DNA of 12,341 nt from an uncultured Bacillota bacterium (GCA_937960725.1 CALGOY010000021.1:1-12341); one strand, 5' to 3'. Counted from the first letter of the stretch, positions 1 through 6,598 are shown. Numbers and translations are program-made. The notes: a model not told the origin generated them from the letters alone.

Positions 1-407
1 TTGGCTTTAGCGGCCTAGAAATGGGTTTTTACATAAATTTCATCAAAAACAACGGGGGAGAGCCATTGTATATTCCAAGAATTAGCTTTAAAGATCCCAG
101 GAAACGGCACTATGGGATTAGCCATCATACCCTAAATGTTTTATCATATATTGTTGATGTTCCAGTACCTATAGTTTTACCTATAATGGAAAAAGGCAAG
201 ATAAACTTTGTTATGAAACAATTAAAAAAATATAGACTTACAGAAAAATATCCAATTATTTTTAAATGTGGAAGAGATATTGTTGATAGTTTAAAATATT
301 TTAATCTCAATCCCAGTACGATGGGTAGAACTTTAAGTGAAGATAGGGAGTTTTTCTATACTTTAGGAGCAGTTGGAAAGTATGGCTTATCGCTGTTGAA
401 GAAATGA
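1..407 (+). CDS. DUF3866 family protein, C-terminal part (5' end outside window)
   Basis: The reading frame is already open at the left edge (first full codon at 3, residues GFSGLEMG) and runs to a TGA at 405-407, so the ATG at 21 is internal and not the start. About 134 residues are present. They resemble the C-terminal part of DUF3866 proteins, with the glycine-rich GFSGLEMG segment followed by a PRKRHYGISHHTLNVL stretch. The function of this family is not known to me. I recall DUF3866 genes near nudix hydrolase, spoIIM and xerD genes in Firmicutes and near xerD in actinobacteria, which fits the two genes that follow here. The gap to spoIIM is 59 bp. The family call rests on remembered motifs, not a search. 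Confidence 0.72.
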   Translation, partial: GFSGLEMGFYINFIKNNGGEPLYIPRISFKDPRKRHYGISHHTLNVLSYIVDVPVPIVLPIMEKGKINFVMKQLKKYRLTEKYPIIFKCGRDIVDSLKYFNLNPSTMGRTLSEDREFFYTLGAVGKYGLSLLKK

Positions 408-411
408 TATG

Positions 412-440
412 TAATATTTTATTTATCTCCAGCATAATAA
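412..440 (+). promoter_or_regulatory. Candidate sigma-E (mother-cell) promoter for spoIIM
   Basis: TAATATT at 412-418 fits the sigma-E -35 consensus KMATATT. A 14-nt spacer follows, then CATAATAA at 433-440, which keeps the CATA half of the -10 consensus CATACANT but not its second half. Transcription would start near 447, just ahead of the spoIIM ribosome binding site at 457. In Bacillus subtilis spoIIM is in the sigma-E regulon, so the position makes sense. The -10 match is only partial, and a sigma-A-like TATACT also lies at 441-446. Confidence 0.4.
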
Positions 441-466
441 TATACTAAGGCCATTTAAGGGGGCTC

Positions 467-1105
467 TTGACATTGCTGGAGTATATAAAAAGAGATATAG
501 TAATCCACTTTAGGCAAAATATATTAATCTACCTACTTGTAATATTCATACTTGTTACCGGAATTATGGCGGGAGCTTTTACGGTTGTTCAATTATCATC
601 AGATCAAAAGCTATATGTCGGCAATTATATCAGTGAATTTTTTAACAGCCGGCAATCATTGTCTATTGATCGAGGAGCAATCTTTCGTCAGAGCCTATGG
701 CAGCATTTCTGGTCTGTGTTTTTTATATGGTTTTTTGGAATGTTTTTTTGGGGGATACCTTTTATATTAATAATTATTGGGATTCGTGGTTTCTTCCTAG
801 GTTTTACAGTGGGATTTATGGTAGAGCATTATAGCTTTGGTGGTTTTTTATTTTCTCTAGTGTGTATACTGCCTCAATCACTTCTATATTTGTTAGCATA
901 TATAGCCATGGGAATATATACATTTGCGTTTTGTATAGACAATTTTAAGAGCCGAAAAACCCGCTTTACTAGCGCACAAGTAAAACAAAAAATTGGGATA
1001 CACACAATTAGAATTTTATTTTTATTTATAATAATTTTATTGGGCATTGCTTTAGAAACTTTAATCACCCCAATTTTTTTCCCCTTATTTACCTGGATTT
1101 TTTAA
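467..1105 (+). CDS. spoIIM: Stage II sporulation protein M
   Basis: SpoIIM is a polytopic membrane protein. With SpoIID and SpoIIP it forms the peptidoglycan-degrading complex that drives engulfment of the forespore, and SpoIIM anchors the two enzymes in the mother-cell membrane. The 212-residue product matches the family length (about 210). It has a first membrane segment near residues 17-42 ending in GAFTV, a dense hydrophobic core near 68-105 with the conserved IRGFFLGFTVGF stretch, further helices near 115-150, and a last helix near 180-212. The start is a TTG. AAGGGGG at 457-463 is only 3 nt from TTG 467 but 9 nt from the in-frame TTG 473, so 473 may be the true start (210 residues). A candidate sigma-E promoter lies upstream. 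In Clostridia spoIIM commonly precedes xerD, as here. The family call is confident; the exact start is not. Confidence 0.87.
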   Translation: MTLLEYIKRDIVIHFRQNILIYLLVIFILVTGIMAGAFTVVQLSSDQKLYVGNYISEFFNSRQSLSIDRGAIFRQSLWQHFWSVFFIWFFGMFFWGIPFILIIIGIRGFFLGFTVGFMVEHYSFGGFLFSLVCILPQSLLYLLAYIAMGIYTFAFCIDNFKSRKTRFTSAQVKQKIGIHTIRILFLFIIILLGIALETLITPIFFPLFTWIF

Positions 1106-1140
1106 TCAAAAATAAAACTTAGGAAATTGTTGGTGATAAA

Positions 1141-1180
1141 GGAAGGAGTTTTAATATTTTTGTTGAATATAATATTGTAA
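1141..1180 (+). promoter_or_regulatory. Possible promoter or leader element upstream of xerD
   Basis: This stretch in the 100-bp gap before xerD holds a perfect -10-like TATAAT (1168-1173) without a convincing -35 at the right distance. It also holds an orphan Shine-Dalgarno-like GGAAGGAG (1141-1148) followed 11 nt later by TTG at 1160, which opens a six-codon frame ending in TAA at 1178-1180. Either reading, a xerD promoter or a tiny leader ORF, is possible. Neither is well supported. Confidence 0.25.
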
Positions 1181-1206
1181 TATATTTGGATGGGGAGTTT
1201 AGGGTC

Positions 1207-2061
1207 ATGAATGGATTTCTCGATGAATATGAGATATATTTAACTGATGAAAAACAACTCTCACCAAATACATTGGAATGCTATATGAGGGATATCCATC
1301 AATACATAATTTTTCTAGAGGATAGAGAATTGTATGATATACGGGCTACAAAGATCAGCCATATACAGGAATATATGGATAATATAAAAAAACAAGGGGT
1401 TTCGTCTTCTACGATATTGAGAAAGCTATCATCTTTAAGAAGTTATTATGGCTTTCTTATGCAAAAAAATTATATTAAAGAAGATCCAACAGCTAATTTA
1501 GAAGGACCTAAGAATAAAAGAAAGCTGCCCAATGTTTTAACTGTTCAAGAAGTCAATAGGCTTCTGGCACAACCCCGCGGCAAAGACCCTAAATCGATAC
1601 GGGATAAAGCGATGCTGGAATTATTGTACGCTACCGGTATAAGGGTATCGGAAATAATATCCCTAAAGGTAAGCGATATAGACATTGAAAATAAGCAGCT
1701 TATATGCCGCAGTTCAGGTAAAAAAAGAGTTGTACCCGTTGACTCTAATGCCCTCCACTATATCAAGGTATACTTGAAGGAAGCGCGGCATGAACTGGTT
1801 CGAAATAAAGATGAAAAAACATTATTTGTAAATTACCATGGAAAGCCAATGACGCGGCAAGGTTTTTGGAAAATTGTCAAGTATTATAAAGAAAAGGCCA
1901 AGATTGATAAAAAAATTACCCCTCATACCCTTAGGCATTCCTTTGCAATCCGCCTTTTAAATAAGGGTACAGATATAAAGGTCGTTCAAAAAATGCTAGG
2001 CCATTCCGATTTATCAACTACTCAAATTTATACCCAGCTCCCCAATATAAAATTAAATTAA
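1207..2061 (+). CDS. xerD: Tyrosine recombinase XerD with shortened C-terminus
   Basis: Site-specific recombinase that with XerC resolves chromosome dimers at dif during cell division. The N-terminal SAM-like DNA-binding domain covers about residues 1-95 (LSPNTLECYMRDI near 18-30) and the catalytic domain about 105-284. All catalytic residues are visible: R146 (TGIRVSE), K172 (GKKR), H240 and R243 (HTLRH), H266 (LGHSD) and nucleophile Y275 (QIYTQ). ATG 1207 is chosen because GGGGAG at 1192-1197 sits 9 nt upstream; an in-frame TTG at 1186 would add seven residues. The protein is 284 residues, against about 295-298 for typical XerD. The loss is at the end: only nine residues follow Y275 and the usual terminal helix ending HPRA is missing. 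The place between spoIIM and punA is the standard Firmicutes xerD locus, so this is probably the housekeeping enzyme and not a phage integrase. Confidence 0.88.
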   Translation: MNGFLDEYEIYLTDEKQLSPNTLECYMRDIHQYIIFLEDRELYDIRATKISHIQEYMDNIKKQGVSSSTILRKLSSLRSYYGFLMQKNYIKEDPTANLEGPKNKRKLPNVLTVQEVNRLLAQPRGKDPKSIRDKAMLELLYATGIRVSEIISLKVSDIDIENKQLICRSSGKKRVVPVDSNALHYIKVYLKEARHELVRNKDEKTLFVNYHGKPMTRQGFWKIVKYYKEKAKIDKKITPHTLRHSFAIRLLNKGTDIKVVQKMLGHSDLSTTQIYTQLPNIKLN

Positions 2062-2068
2062 TGATAAC

Positions 2069-2100
2069 AAGCCACGAAATTGATAAAGTTCGTGGCTTTA
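2069..2100 (+). terminator. Terminator-like hairpin after xerD
   Basis: AAGCCACGAA (2069-2078) and TTCGTGGCTT (2089-2098) form a perfect 10-bp stem around a 10-nt loop, 7 nt after the xerD stop. Only about three U residues follow, so termination may be weak, or the hairpin may protect the 3' end. No other structure was seen between here and the punA ribosome binding site. Confidence 0.6.
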
Positions 2101-2187
2101 GCATATAAAAACGGAGCCAGGAAAAAATAATTACCATATGAGAATTGAAGTTATGATAATTAGCTTATAATAGGAGGAGAATTTAGG

Positions 2188-2991
2188 ATGTATAAAGAAG
2201 CAGCAGAATATATAAAGGGCAAGATTACTATCAAACCAGAGCTTGGATTAATATTGGGATCTGGCTTAGGCAGCTTAGCTGAATCAATATCATCTCCAGT
2301 TATAATAGATTACGAAGATATACCTGGGTTTCCAAAGACTACTGTCCCTGGACATGCTGGTAGATTTGTTGTAGGTGATTATAAAGGCAAATCCGTCATT
2401 GCAATGCAAGGGCGATTTCACTATTACGAAGGAAATGATATGGAGACAATAGTTTTACCGGTTAGGGTTATGAAGTTGTTAGGAGTTGAAATTCTAATTG
2501 TTACTAATGCAGCAGGAGGAATAAATCCCAATTTTAGACCTGCTGATTTAATGGTTATTACAGATCATATAAACTTTTCAGGTGTAAATCCCTTGAGAGG
2601 TCCAAACCTAGATGATATAGGGCCACGGTTTCCAGATATGACCGAAGCATATAATAGAGAGCTAATACAAATATTGGTTAAAGTAGGAAAAGAGCAAGGC
2701 ATAGATTTAAAACAAGGCGTTTATGCTATGATGCCGGGACCTAGTTTTGAAACCCCAGCTGAAATAAGAATGCTTAGGACACTAGGAGCGGATGCCGTAG
2801 GAATGTCTACTGTTCCCGAAGTTATTGCTGCTTGCCATGCTGGAATAAAGGTAGTCGGTATATCCTGCATTAGCAATATGGCGGCTGGAATATTAGACCA
2901 ACCTTTAAGCCATGAAGAAGTTATAGAAACTGCTGATAAAGCTAAATCAAAGTTTATACAATTACTGGATGCATTTATACCGGCTCTTTGA
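2188..2991 (+). CDS. punA: Purine nucleoside phosphorylase (trimeric, class I)
   Basis: Cytoplasmic enzyme that splits inosine, guanosine and their deoxy forms with phosphate into free base and (deoxy)ribose-1-phosphate, in purine salvage. The 267-residue product has the family signature throughout: GSGLG (24-28, phosphate loop), PGHAG (54-58), QGRFHYYEG (74-82), TNAAGG (106-111), FETPAE (187-192), GMSTVPE (205-211) and SNMAAG (229-234). E192 and N230 match the human Glu201/Asn243 pair that selects 6-oxopurines, so inosine and guanosine are the likely substrates rather than adenosine. AGGAGG at 2172-2177 sets the ATG at 2188. In Bacillus the order is xerD-drm-punA-dacF; here drm (phosphopentomutase) is missing between xerD and punA. 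dacF follows after 61 bp, probably partly on the same transcript. Confidence 0.95.
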   Translation: MYKEAAEYIKGKITIKPELGLILGSGLGSLAESISSPVIIDYEDIPGFPKTTVPGHAGRFVVGDYKGKSVIAMQGRFHYYEGNDMETIVLPVRVMKLLGVEILIVTNAAGGINPNFRPADLMVITDHINFSGVNPLRGPNLDDIGPRFPDMTEAYNRELIQILVKVGKEQGIDLKQGVYAMMPGPSFETPAEIRMLRTLGADAVGMSTVPEVIAACHAGIKVVGISCISNMAAGILDQPLSHEEVIETADKAKSKFIQLLDAFIPAL

Positions 2992-2993
2992 CT

Positions 2994-3023
2994 GTATAAC
3001 ATCCCTCCCAAATGGAAAATCTA
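2994..3023 (+). promoter_or_regulatory. Candidate sigma-F (forespore) promoter for dacF
   Basis: GTATA at 2994-2998 fits the sigma-F -35 consensus GYWTA exactly. After a 15-nt spacer (the consensus spacer is 16) GGAAAATCTA at 3014-3023 matches GGNRANANTW at six of seven specified positions. Transcription would begin near 3029-3031. In B. subtilis dacF is transcribed by sigma-F, which supports the call. The -35 begins 3 nt after the punA stop codon. The spacer length and one mismatch lower confidence. Confidence 0.45.
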
Positions 3024-3050
3024 ATGATATACAAAAGCAAGGAGGGATGT
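2999..3050 (+). promoter_or_regulatory. Hairpin that can sequester the dacF ribosome binding site
   Basis: ACATCCCTCC (2999-3008) is the exact reverse complement of GGAGGGATGT (3041-3050), giving a 10-bp GC-rich stem with a 32-nt loop. The right arm contains the whole dacF Shine-Dalgarno and ends 2 nt before the TTG start at 3053. The left arm begins 8 nt after the punA stop codon (2989-2991). A long loop and no U-tract argue against a terminator. The expected effect is blocked dacF translation on read-through mRNA, unless a ribosome terminating on punA opens the stem. The candidate sigma-F start point near 3030 lies in the loop, so that transcript would lack the left arm. Confidence 0.6.
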
Positions 3051-3052
3051 AG

Positions 3053-4219
3053 TTGAATAAATTTTTAGCAAAAATTACAGCTCTGGCACTAGTCTTGGCC
3101 ATTATGCTAACATTTCCTATAAATGTATACGCTGATGAACCACCCTTTGATATAGATGCAAAATCAGCATTGTTAATGGATTATGAAACTGGAACCATTT
3201 TATACCAAAAAAATATACATGAAAAACTTCCAATGGCCAGCATTACTAAAATTATGACCTTGCTTTTAGCTATGGAAGCCCTGGAGGAAGGAAGACTCCA
3301 TTTAGAAGATGAGGTACCGGTTAGCGAATATGCTGCATCAATGGGAGGTTCGCAAGTTTTTCTTTATCCTGGAGAAAAATTACCGGTTTCAGCTATATTG
3401 AAGGCGATTATAGTAGCTTCTGCAAACGATGCTAGCGTTGCATTAGCTGAAAAAATCTCAGGAACCCATGAAGCCTTTGTAAAAAAAATGAACGAACGGG
3501 CGGCAGAGCTGGGAATGGAAAACACGAATTTCGAAAATTGTACGGGACTGCCGGCAGAGAATCATTATTCAACAGCGTATGACATAGCGATAATGTCAAG
3601 GGAGCTGATAAAATATCCTCTATTTTTCGAATGGAGTACCATCTGGCTAGATAATTTGGTCGAATGCAAAAATAATACAGAGCTGACTAATACAAACCGG
3701 CTGGTTAGATTTTATGATGGCTGCGATGGAATAAAAACCGGTTCTACTAGTGAAGCCTTATATTGCATCTCGGCGACAGCCAAAAGGGGAAATCTGCGAT
3801 TAATTTCGATTATAATGGCTGCCCCAACATCAAAAGTACGGTTTGCTGAAGCTGCAAAACTTCTAGATTATGGGTTTGCCAATTACGATTCAGTGCCTAT
3901 AGTTAAAAAAGACCAAATAGTAGAGAAGGATGTAGAAATATCAGGAGGAAAAGAAAAGCAAATTAATGGTATTGCCGCTCAAGACTTTGCTATGCTGCTA
4001 GGAAAAGAAGAGTCTAAAAACTTTGACATAAAGACGGAATTACAATCTCCTATAAAAGCTCCGATAGATAAAGGGCAAAAAATAGGAGTTTTAACTATAG
4101 AAAAAGACGGAAAGGTCATTGGCACTGTAGATATTCTCTCAGATAGGGAAGTGCAATCTGCAAATGTTTATGACTACTTTAAAAATATTATCAACCAATG
4201 GATTCAAAAAAGCAAGTAA
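3053..4219 (+). CDS. dacF: D-alanyl-D-alanine carboxypeptidase (DacF type, peptidase S11)
   Basis: Low-molecular-weight penicillin-binding protein that removes the terminal D-Ala from peptidoglycan pentapeptides outside the membrane and so limits cross-linking. A signal peptide covers residues 1-27 with likely cleavage at VYA|DE. The serine peptidase motifs are all present: SITK (S63 nucleophile, K66), SAN (123-125) and KTG (228-230). A PBP5-type C-terminal beta domain spans about 285-365, and the last 15 or so residues form a probable amphipathic membrane-binding helix. The length of 388 is close to B. subtilis DacF. The start is TTG 3053, set by GGAGG at 3041-3045 with a 7-nt spacer; the ATG at 3047 runs straight into TAG. 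Position after punA identifies it as dacF, a forespore-expressed gene in Bacillus. The usual downstream spoIIAA-spoIIAB-sigF genes are absent and a strong terminator follows instead. Confidence 0.92.
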   Translation: MNKFLAKITALALVLAIMLTFPINVYADEPPFDIDAKSALLMDYETGTILYQKNIHEKLPMASITKIMTLLLAMEALEEGRLHLEDEVPVSEYAASMGGSQVFLYPGEKLPVSAILKAIIVASANDASVALAEKISGTHEAFVKKMNERAAELGMENTNFENCTGLPAENHYSTAYDIAIMSRELIKYPLFFEWSTIWLDNLVECKNNTELTNTNRLVRFYDGCDGIKTGSTSEALYCISATAKRGNLRLISIIMAAPTSKVRFAEAAKLLDYGFANYDSVPIVKKDQIVEKDVEISGGKEKQINGIAAQDFAMLLGKEESKNFDIKTELQSPIKAPIDKGQKIGVLTIEKDGKVIGTVDILSDREVQSANVYDYFKNIINQWIQKSK

Positions 4220-4253
4220 CTATGTTAACAAATAGCAGATTGAAGAAAGCAAT

Positions 4254-4283
4254 ATAAAAAGTGTGCTTTGGCACACTTTTTAT
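4254..4283 (+). terminator. Intrinsic terminator after dacF
   Basis: ATAAAAAGTGTGC (4254-4266) pairs perfectly with GCACACTTTTTAT (4271-4283) around a TTTG loop, giving a 13-bp stem with a built-in A-tract and U-tract. It is symmetrical enough to act on both strands. It separates the punA-dacF unit from the protease-scpAB unit. Confidence 0.9.
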
Positions 4284-4291
4284 GTTATAAT
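4283..4291 (+). promoter_or_regulatory. Extended -10 promoter for the M50 protease-scpAB operon
   Basis: TGTTATAAT at 4283-4291 is a perfect extended -10 element (TGn plus TATAAT), starting on the last base of the terminator stem. No good -35 is seen 17 bp upstream, where the terminator arm lies, but extended -10 promoters can work without one. Transcription would start near 4298, leaving about 60 nt of leader before the ATG at 4360. Confidence 0.5.
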
Positions 4292-4359
4292 AAATGGAAA
4301 CTGTCATTGTTAAAATTCATTGTTTCAATAAAATTCCATCGATGGATGGGGGACTATAT

Positions 4360-5025
4360 ATGATTTTTTCGAATCTCAATATTATGAATATATTGTTGAG
4401 CTTGCCAGCTGTATTTTTAGCTTTTTCCTTTCACGAATTTGCTCATGCATACGCAGCATATAAGCTAGGGGATCCAACTCCCAAAATGCAGGGACGGCTT
4501 ACCCTAGACCCCATGGCTCATGTAGACTGGATAGGTCTTATAATGTTTACTGTGTTTGGATTCGGTTGGGCAAAACCGGTACAGGTTAATCCTTCTAATT
4601 TCCGAAATCGCAAAAAGGGGGATATACTAGTATCTTTGGCTGGACCTATATCTAATCTTATTTTAGCAATAATAGCCTTTGTTATACTTGAAATTCTAAA
4701 GAGTACTTTACCGGGAATTTCTTTTGCCCATATAATCAATAGAAATGGAGTTTTATATTTAATTATTGATAAAATTGTGTGGCTAAACATTGTCTTTGCA
4801 CTGCTAAACCTCGTGCCTATCCCTCCATTTGATGGATACCGTGTTATTAAGGCTCTTTTTTTCAGAAGGAATGTCAATTTCTTTTGGCAATTAGAGCGGT
4901 ATAGCATTATCATATTATTTGCTTTTATTCTTTTGGGAGTATTTAATTATATAGTTGGCATCCCTGCCCTGTATATATATAATCGGCTAAAAAGTCTGGC
5001 GTTTCTATTAAGGATTCTTATATGA
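4360..5025 (+). CDS. Site-2 protease family protein (peptidase M50, YwhC-like)
   Basis: Intramembrane zinc metalloprotease. The 221-residue product is a compact multi-pass membrane protein with HEFAH (25-29; H25 and H29 bind zinc, E26 is catalytic) in an early helix, and NLVPIPPFDG (150-159), whose Asp158 is the third zinc ligand. GPISNL (95-100) is a further conserved patch. It has no PDZ or CBS domain, which places it with the minimal YwhC-like group and not with RseP or CBS-domain SpoIVFB forms. ATG 4360 is preferred, with GGGGGA at 4348-4353 ahead of it. An in-frame ATG at 4294 would begin upstream of the likely transcription start. Such genes often precede scpA in Clostridia, and here scpA follows after 18 bp. 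The substrate is unknown. A sporulation role is possible but not shown. Confidence 0.88.
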   Translation: MIFSNLNIMNILLSLPAVFLAFSFHEFAHAYAAYKLGDPTPKMQGRLTLDPMAHVDWIGLIMFTVFGFGWAKPVQVNPSNFRNRKKGDILVSLAGPISNLILAIIAFVILEILKSTLPGISFAHIINRNGVLYLIIDKIVWLNIVFALLNLVPIPPFDGYRVIKALFFRRNVNFFWQLERYSIIILFAFILLGVFNYIVGIPALYIYNRLKSLAFLLRILI

Positions 5026-5043
5026 AAGTAAAGGGGAAATGGT

Positions 5044-5781
5044 ATGGCTTACTCAGTAAAGCTAGACAATTTTGAAGGGCCCTTGGATTTATTGTTACAT
5101 CTAATATCCAAATCCCGAATTAAGATCGAAGATATATCCATAGAGGAGATAACAGAGCAGTATTTGGATTATCTCGAAAAGATGAAGAAATTTGATATCG
5201 AAATTGCTAGTGAATTTTTAGTAATGGCTGCTACGCTTATATATATAAAGTCCCGATCCCTGCTACCAAGGTCAAGTGAACCAGTTGAAGATGAAGAACT
5301 GGATCCTAAGCAGGAGTTAATTCTCAGGCTGACAGAGTATAAGAAATACAAGGTGATTAGCGAATACCTTAGAAAAAGAGAAGAAATCTATTCTGCTGTA
5401 TATTATAAGCTGCCGGAAGAAATTGTCACGGAAGAGGATCCTGATGGCTTGTCTATAGAAGGAACGTCAGAACAGCTTCTTAAAGCTTTATTGAAGCTGT
5501 TGAGCAAAAGACAATTGGTTGAAAATAAAAATGAAAAGACCTACGGGATAAAAAAAGATTCGATATCCGTTAATCAGAGAATAAGGCAGCTGGAATTTCT
5601 GTTTTGGGAAAAAGAAGAGTGGAATTTTTATGACCTATTTAGTGATAGCTACACTAAAACGGACATAATTGTTACTTTTTTAGCAATTTTGGAGATGTTA
5701 AAAAATAACGATTTAGAAGCCTATCAAAAAAATCCATTCGATGATATTATCCTTAGAAGGAGAGATAGTAGCAATGGATGA
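5044..5781 (+). CDS. scpA: Segregation and condensation protein A (kleisin)
   Basis: ScpA is the kleisin subunit that bridges the Smc heads and, with a ScpB dimer, forms the bacterial condensin needed for chromosome organisation and segregation. The 245-residue product has the N-terminal Smc-neck-binding region with FEGPLDLLLHLI (10-21) and SEFLVMAATLIYIKSRSLLP (56-75), an acidic middle linker with EDEELDP, and a C-terminal winged-helix region near 165-240 including VTFLAILEML, which binds the Smc head. Length and motifs are typical. AAAGGGG upstream sets ATG 5044. Its last 8 bp overlap the scpB start, which indicates translational coupling, as expected for partners needed in a fixed ratio. 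Confidence 0.95.
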   Translation: MAYSVKLDNFEGPLDLLLHLISKSRIKIEDISIEEITEQYLDYLEKMKKFDIEIASEFLVMAATLIYIKSRSLLPRSSEPVEDEELDPKQELILRLTEYKKYKVISEYLRKREEIYSAVYYKLPEEIVTEEDPDGLSIEGTSEQLLKALLKLLSKRQLVENKNEKTYGIKKDSISVNQRIRQLEFLFWEKEEWNFYDLFSDSYTKTDIIVTFLAILEMLKNNDLEAYQKNPFDDIILRRRDSSNG

Positions 5782-6295
5782 AAGAGAGGTTATGGGAATT
5801 ATAGAATCTATATTGTTTGTATCAGGAGATCCAGTTTCCGTTAAAGATATTGGAAAGGTATTAGGGATGGATGTACGTAAAGTCCGTAAGCTAATGGAAA
5901 AGATGGTAGATACATTTAATTTTGAAAGAAGGGGACTGCAGATTATAAGGGTCAACGATTCCTATCAATTAGCCACCCGGCCTGAATTTAGCGAGTATAT
6001 AGAAAAGTATATAGGGCCTAGACAGAAGCAGACCTTATCCCAAGCGGCCTTAGAAACCCTTTCCATAATTGCTTACCGGCAACCGATTACTAGAATGGAT
6101 ATTGAGGCTATAAGGGGTGTCAAATGTGAATACGCGTTAAACATACTTAGCGAAAAGGGGCTTATAAAGGAAGTGGGAAGGCTTGATGCTCCAGGGAGGC
6201 CAATTTTGTATGGAACTACTGATAAATTTTTGAAAAGCTTCGGTTTTTCCTCTCTTAAAGACCTCCCAGAAATAGATCAAGAGGAAATAGTATAG
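5774..6295 (+). CDS. scpB: Segregation and condensation protein B
   Basis: ScpB dimerises through tandem winged-helix domains and binds the ScpA linker in the Smc-ScpAB complex. From ATG 5774 the product is 173 residues. The hallmark LSQAALETLSIIAYRQPITR lies near 87-106 and is followed by DIEAIRGV. The C-terminal GRPILYGTT and FLKSFGFSSLKDLP are also standard. ATG 5774 is chosen over the in-frame ATG at 5741 because AAGGAG (5757-5762) stands before it, the protein then begins like other ScpBs, and it gives the usual short overlap with the scpA stop (TGA 5779-5781). The stop is TAG at 6293-6295. Confidence 0.95.
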   Translation: MDEREVMGIIESILFVSGDPVSVKDIGKVLGMDVRKVRKLMEKMVDTFNFERRGLQIIRVNDSYQLATRPEFSEYIEKYIGPRQKQTLSQAALETLSIIAYRQPITRMDIEAIRGVKCEYALNILSEKGLIKEVGRLDAPGRPILYGTTDKFLKSFGFSSLKDLPEIDQEEIV

Positions 6296-6297
6296 TT

Positions 6298-6367
6298 TTG
6301 TTATCCCCCCATGTATTTTTTTATAAATATGAGAAAAAATAGTAATTGTAGATAAATTCACATGGGG
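6298..6367 (+). promoter_or_regulatory. Inverted repeat over the DUF2953 start region, with internal promoter-like sequence
   Basis: CCCCATGT (6307-6314) is the exact reverse complement of ACATGGGG (6360-6367), an 8-bp stem with a 45-nt A/T-rich loop. The left arm starts 12 nt after the scpB stop. The right arm covers the ATG at 6362 and the GGGG that could serve as Shine-Dalgarno for a TTG start at 6377. A sigma-A-like pair, TTGTTA (6298-6303) and TATAAA (6322-6327) with an 18-nt spacer, would start RNA near 6334, beyond the left arm. The layout mirrors the punA-dacF gap but the elements are weaker. Confidence 0.35.
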
Positions 6368-6598
6368 TGTTCGGTATTGTTTTCTTTGGTCGGGGCTTTG
6401 CTTATAATAGCAGTTATTTTGTTAGCGGAGCTTGAGATAGAAATAAAAATTGTATTAAAAAATGGAGTGAATTATTCTTTTATTGTACTGAAATTATTCC
6501 GCGGTATTTTACGATTTAGACTCAACCTTAATCAGGATGGATCGAAAGAAGGTATTTATTGATCTATATTAAGAAAGCTCGATTCTAAACTGGACAAT

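Noticed and set aside
1207..2061. The recombinase as an integrase marking a mobile element
   Set aside because: It lies in the standard spoIIM-xerD-punA context, with no att-like direct repeats, tRNA gene or phage genes nearby.
3047..3052. ATG directly followed by TAG before the dacF TTG, as a regulatory start-stop element
   Set aside because: The ATG is only about one base from the GGAGGG, too close for initiation, and the TTG at 3053 has proper spacing. A similar ATG-TAG at 8843-8848 shows that such pairs arise by chance here.
6560..6562. The in-frame TGA as a selenocysteine codon or a reassigned codon
   Set aside because: DUF2953 is not a known selenoprotein family. The only strong hairpin downstream begins 37 nt later and has a terminator shape with a U-tract, not a clear bacterial SECIS. 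Other genes in the window use TGA as a normal stop.
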